Below are positions 63,571 through 64,000 of a DNA stretch of 64,000 nt, one piece after another. The notes under the pieces were generated by a model. That model was not told the origin of the DNA. It saw nothing but the letters and a program-made list of their open reading frames with translations, and did no database searches. Location: positions 1 through 64,000 of the forward strand of contig NZ_QNUM01000012.1 in NCBI RefSeq assembly GCF_003574655.1. Direction: 5' to 3'. Source of the stretch: Cohaesibacter haloalkalitolerans. GTDB taxonomy: Bacteria > Pseudomonadota > Alphaproteobacteria > Rhizobiales > Cohaesibacteraceae. Position 1 is the first letter of the stretch. Each line of letters starts with the position of its first letter. Position numbers and translations under genes: made by a program.

Positions 63571-64000
63571 TTACGCTTGGGTTCCAGAGCCGATCCCCTT
63601 GGGCAGCAGCCCGTGGATCGCCTTGTCGGGGGTTTCAAAGAGGCTGTTGGCACCAAGCCGGGTCTGACCATCGGAAAGATCGCCGACGCCGCAGACATGG
63701 GCATTGGAGCGGACCACGCCGGCCTTGCGACCAAGGCGCAGCCAGGGCAGCAGGATGAGTCCGAACACCAGTACCAGTACGGACAGCAGCATCGGGCTCC
63801 AGCCATCCAGCCCCGGCAACGGACCGGTCAGCGTGGCGGCAATCGGGGTCATGCCGAGATCGGACATGATGGCGGCGATCGGCACCAGAGCAAGACCGGG
63901 GAAGAGACCAAGCGCCAGACTGCCAAGGCTGAGAACACCCATGGGAATGAGCATCGCAACCGGGGCTTCCCGAGCACTTTCACTGCGCGGGTTCGGTGTC
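63571..64000 (-). CDS. C-terminal part of antiporter-like hydrogenase subunit (HycC/NuoL-like, CooM-like), cut by window
   Basis: The open frame runs past base 64000 without a stop, so only the C-terminal ~142 residues are seen. They contain ..SAREAPVAMLIPMGVLSLGSLALGLFPG.. (typical end of the NuoL/MrpA-type domain, ..REAP..M..PM..L), a further helix ..MLLSVLVLVFGLILLPWL.. and a soluble tail with ..NAHVCGVGDL... The subunit is expected to move H+ or Na+. It is the first visible gene of the operon; its start and any promoter lie outside the window. Confidence 0.85.
   Translation of the reverse strand, partial: TPNPRSESAREAPVAMLIPMGVLSLGSLALGLFPGLALVPIAAIMSDLGMTPIAATLTGPLPGLDGWSPMLLSVLVLVFGLILLPWLRLGRKAGVVRSNAHVCGVGDLSDGQTRLGANSLFETPDKAIHGLLPKGIGSGTQA

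Noticed and set aside
46870-64000. A CO-oxidising (CODH-linked) Coo system
   Set aside because: No CO dehydrogenase, CooF-type or CooA-type gene is seen; the neighbour is an aldehyde oxidoreductase. A gene right of base 64000 could still change this.

Overview
This 64 kb window looks like the chromosome of an alphaproteobacterium, probably of the Hyphomicrobiales/Cohaesibacter-Rhodobium sort. That is an inference from the gene families and the moderately high GC coding style; no rRNA is present to confirm it. I saw no tRNA, rRNA, insertion sequence, prophage or CRISPR array. Coding density is high and almost every gene is intact. Only the two window edges cut genes.

Left part (1-24 kb). This is mixed housekeeping and metabolism: a branched-chain aminotransferase, a 2-haloacid dehalogenase, a GNAT/LOG pair, a YbjQ protein and an OafA-type acyltransferase. 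The B12-dependent methylmalonyl-CoA mutase operon (mutA-mutB) follows and is divergent from a LuxR-type regulator. Next come a secreted EF-hand protein, a HerA-like ATPase, an M20 peptidase, a DUF1131 lipoprotein, a large secreted protein, the mutase chaperone meaB and two response-regulator-like proteins with similar C-terminal tails.

Middle part (24-39 kb). This holds an ReAV-type asparaginase, a P1/DmpA peptidase, a two-domain SDR-DoxX protein, an NsrR-like Rrf2 regulator divergent from a SLAC1/TehA channel, and a succinate/acetyl-CoA CoA-transferase that fits the methylmalonyl pathway. A BTLCP cysteine protease, a flavoprotein and a D-amino-acid aminotransferase follow, then a CDF cation exporter. 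Between the flavoprotein and the aminotransferase lie four tiny ORFs (31, 47, 21 and 42 codons), each encoding one predicted membrane helix.

Right part (39-64 kb). This is the notable region, and it is all on the minus strand. From the right edge it reads: a six-subunit membrane-bound group 4 [NiFe]-hydrogenase in the gene order of CooMKLXUH (the first gene is cut by the window end), a 2[4Fe-4S] ferredoxin, XdhC, and a MOP-type molybdenum aldehyde oxidoreductase whose Fe-S cysteines fall at the same residue numbers as in Desulfovibrio gigas MOP. Then come a FAD/multi-FeS/CCG-domain oxidoreductase and a tightly coupled set of small-redox, methyltransferase, C-GCAxxG-C-C, NTP-transferase-HD, radical-SAM and CoA-ligase-HAD genes. 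That set matches the uncharacterised DVU_1551-DVU_1557 (TrsS/TrsM) neighbourhood of Desulfovibrio. After it come a hybrid AcoR-sensor/CRP-type regulator and hypBFCDE for NiFe-site maturation. No CO dehydrogenase or formate dehydrogenase gene is present. My working hypothesis is that this is an aldehyde-oxidising, H2-evolving, energy-conserving system. In it the MOP enzyme is matured or modified by the Trs-type cluster and passes electrons through the ferredoxin and/or the FAD-CCG protein to the Coo-type hydrogenase.
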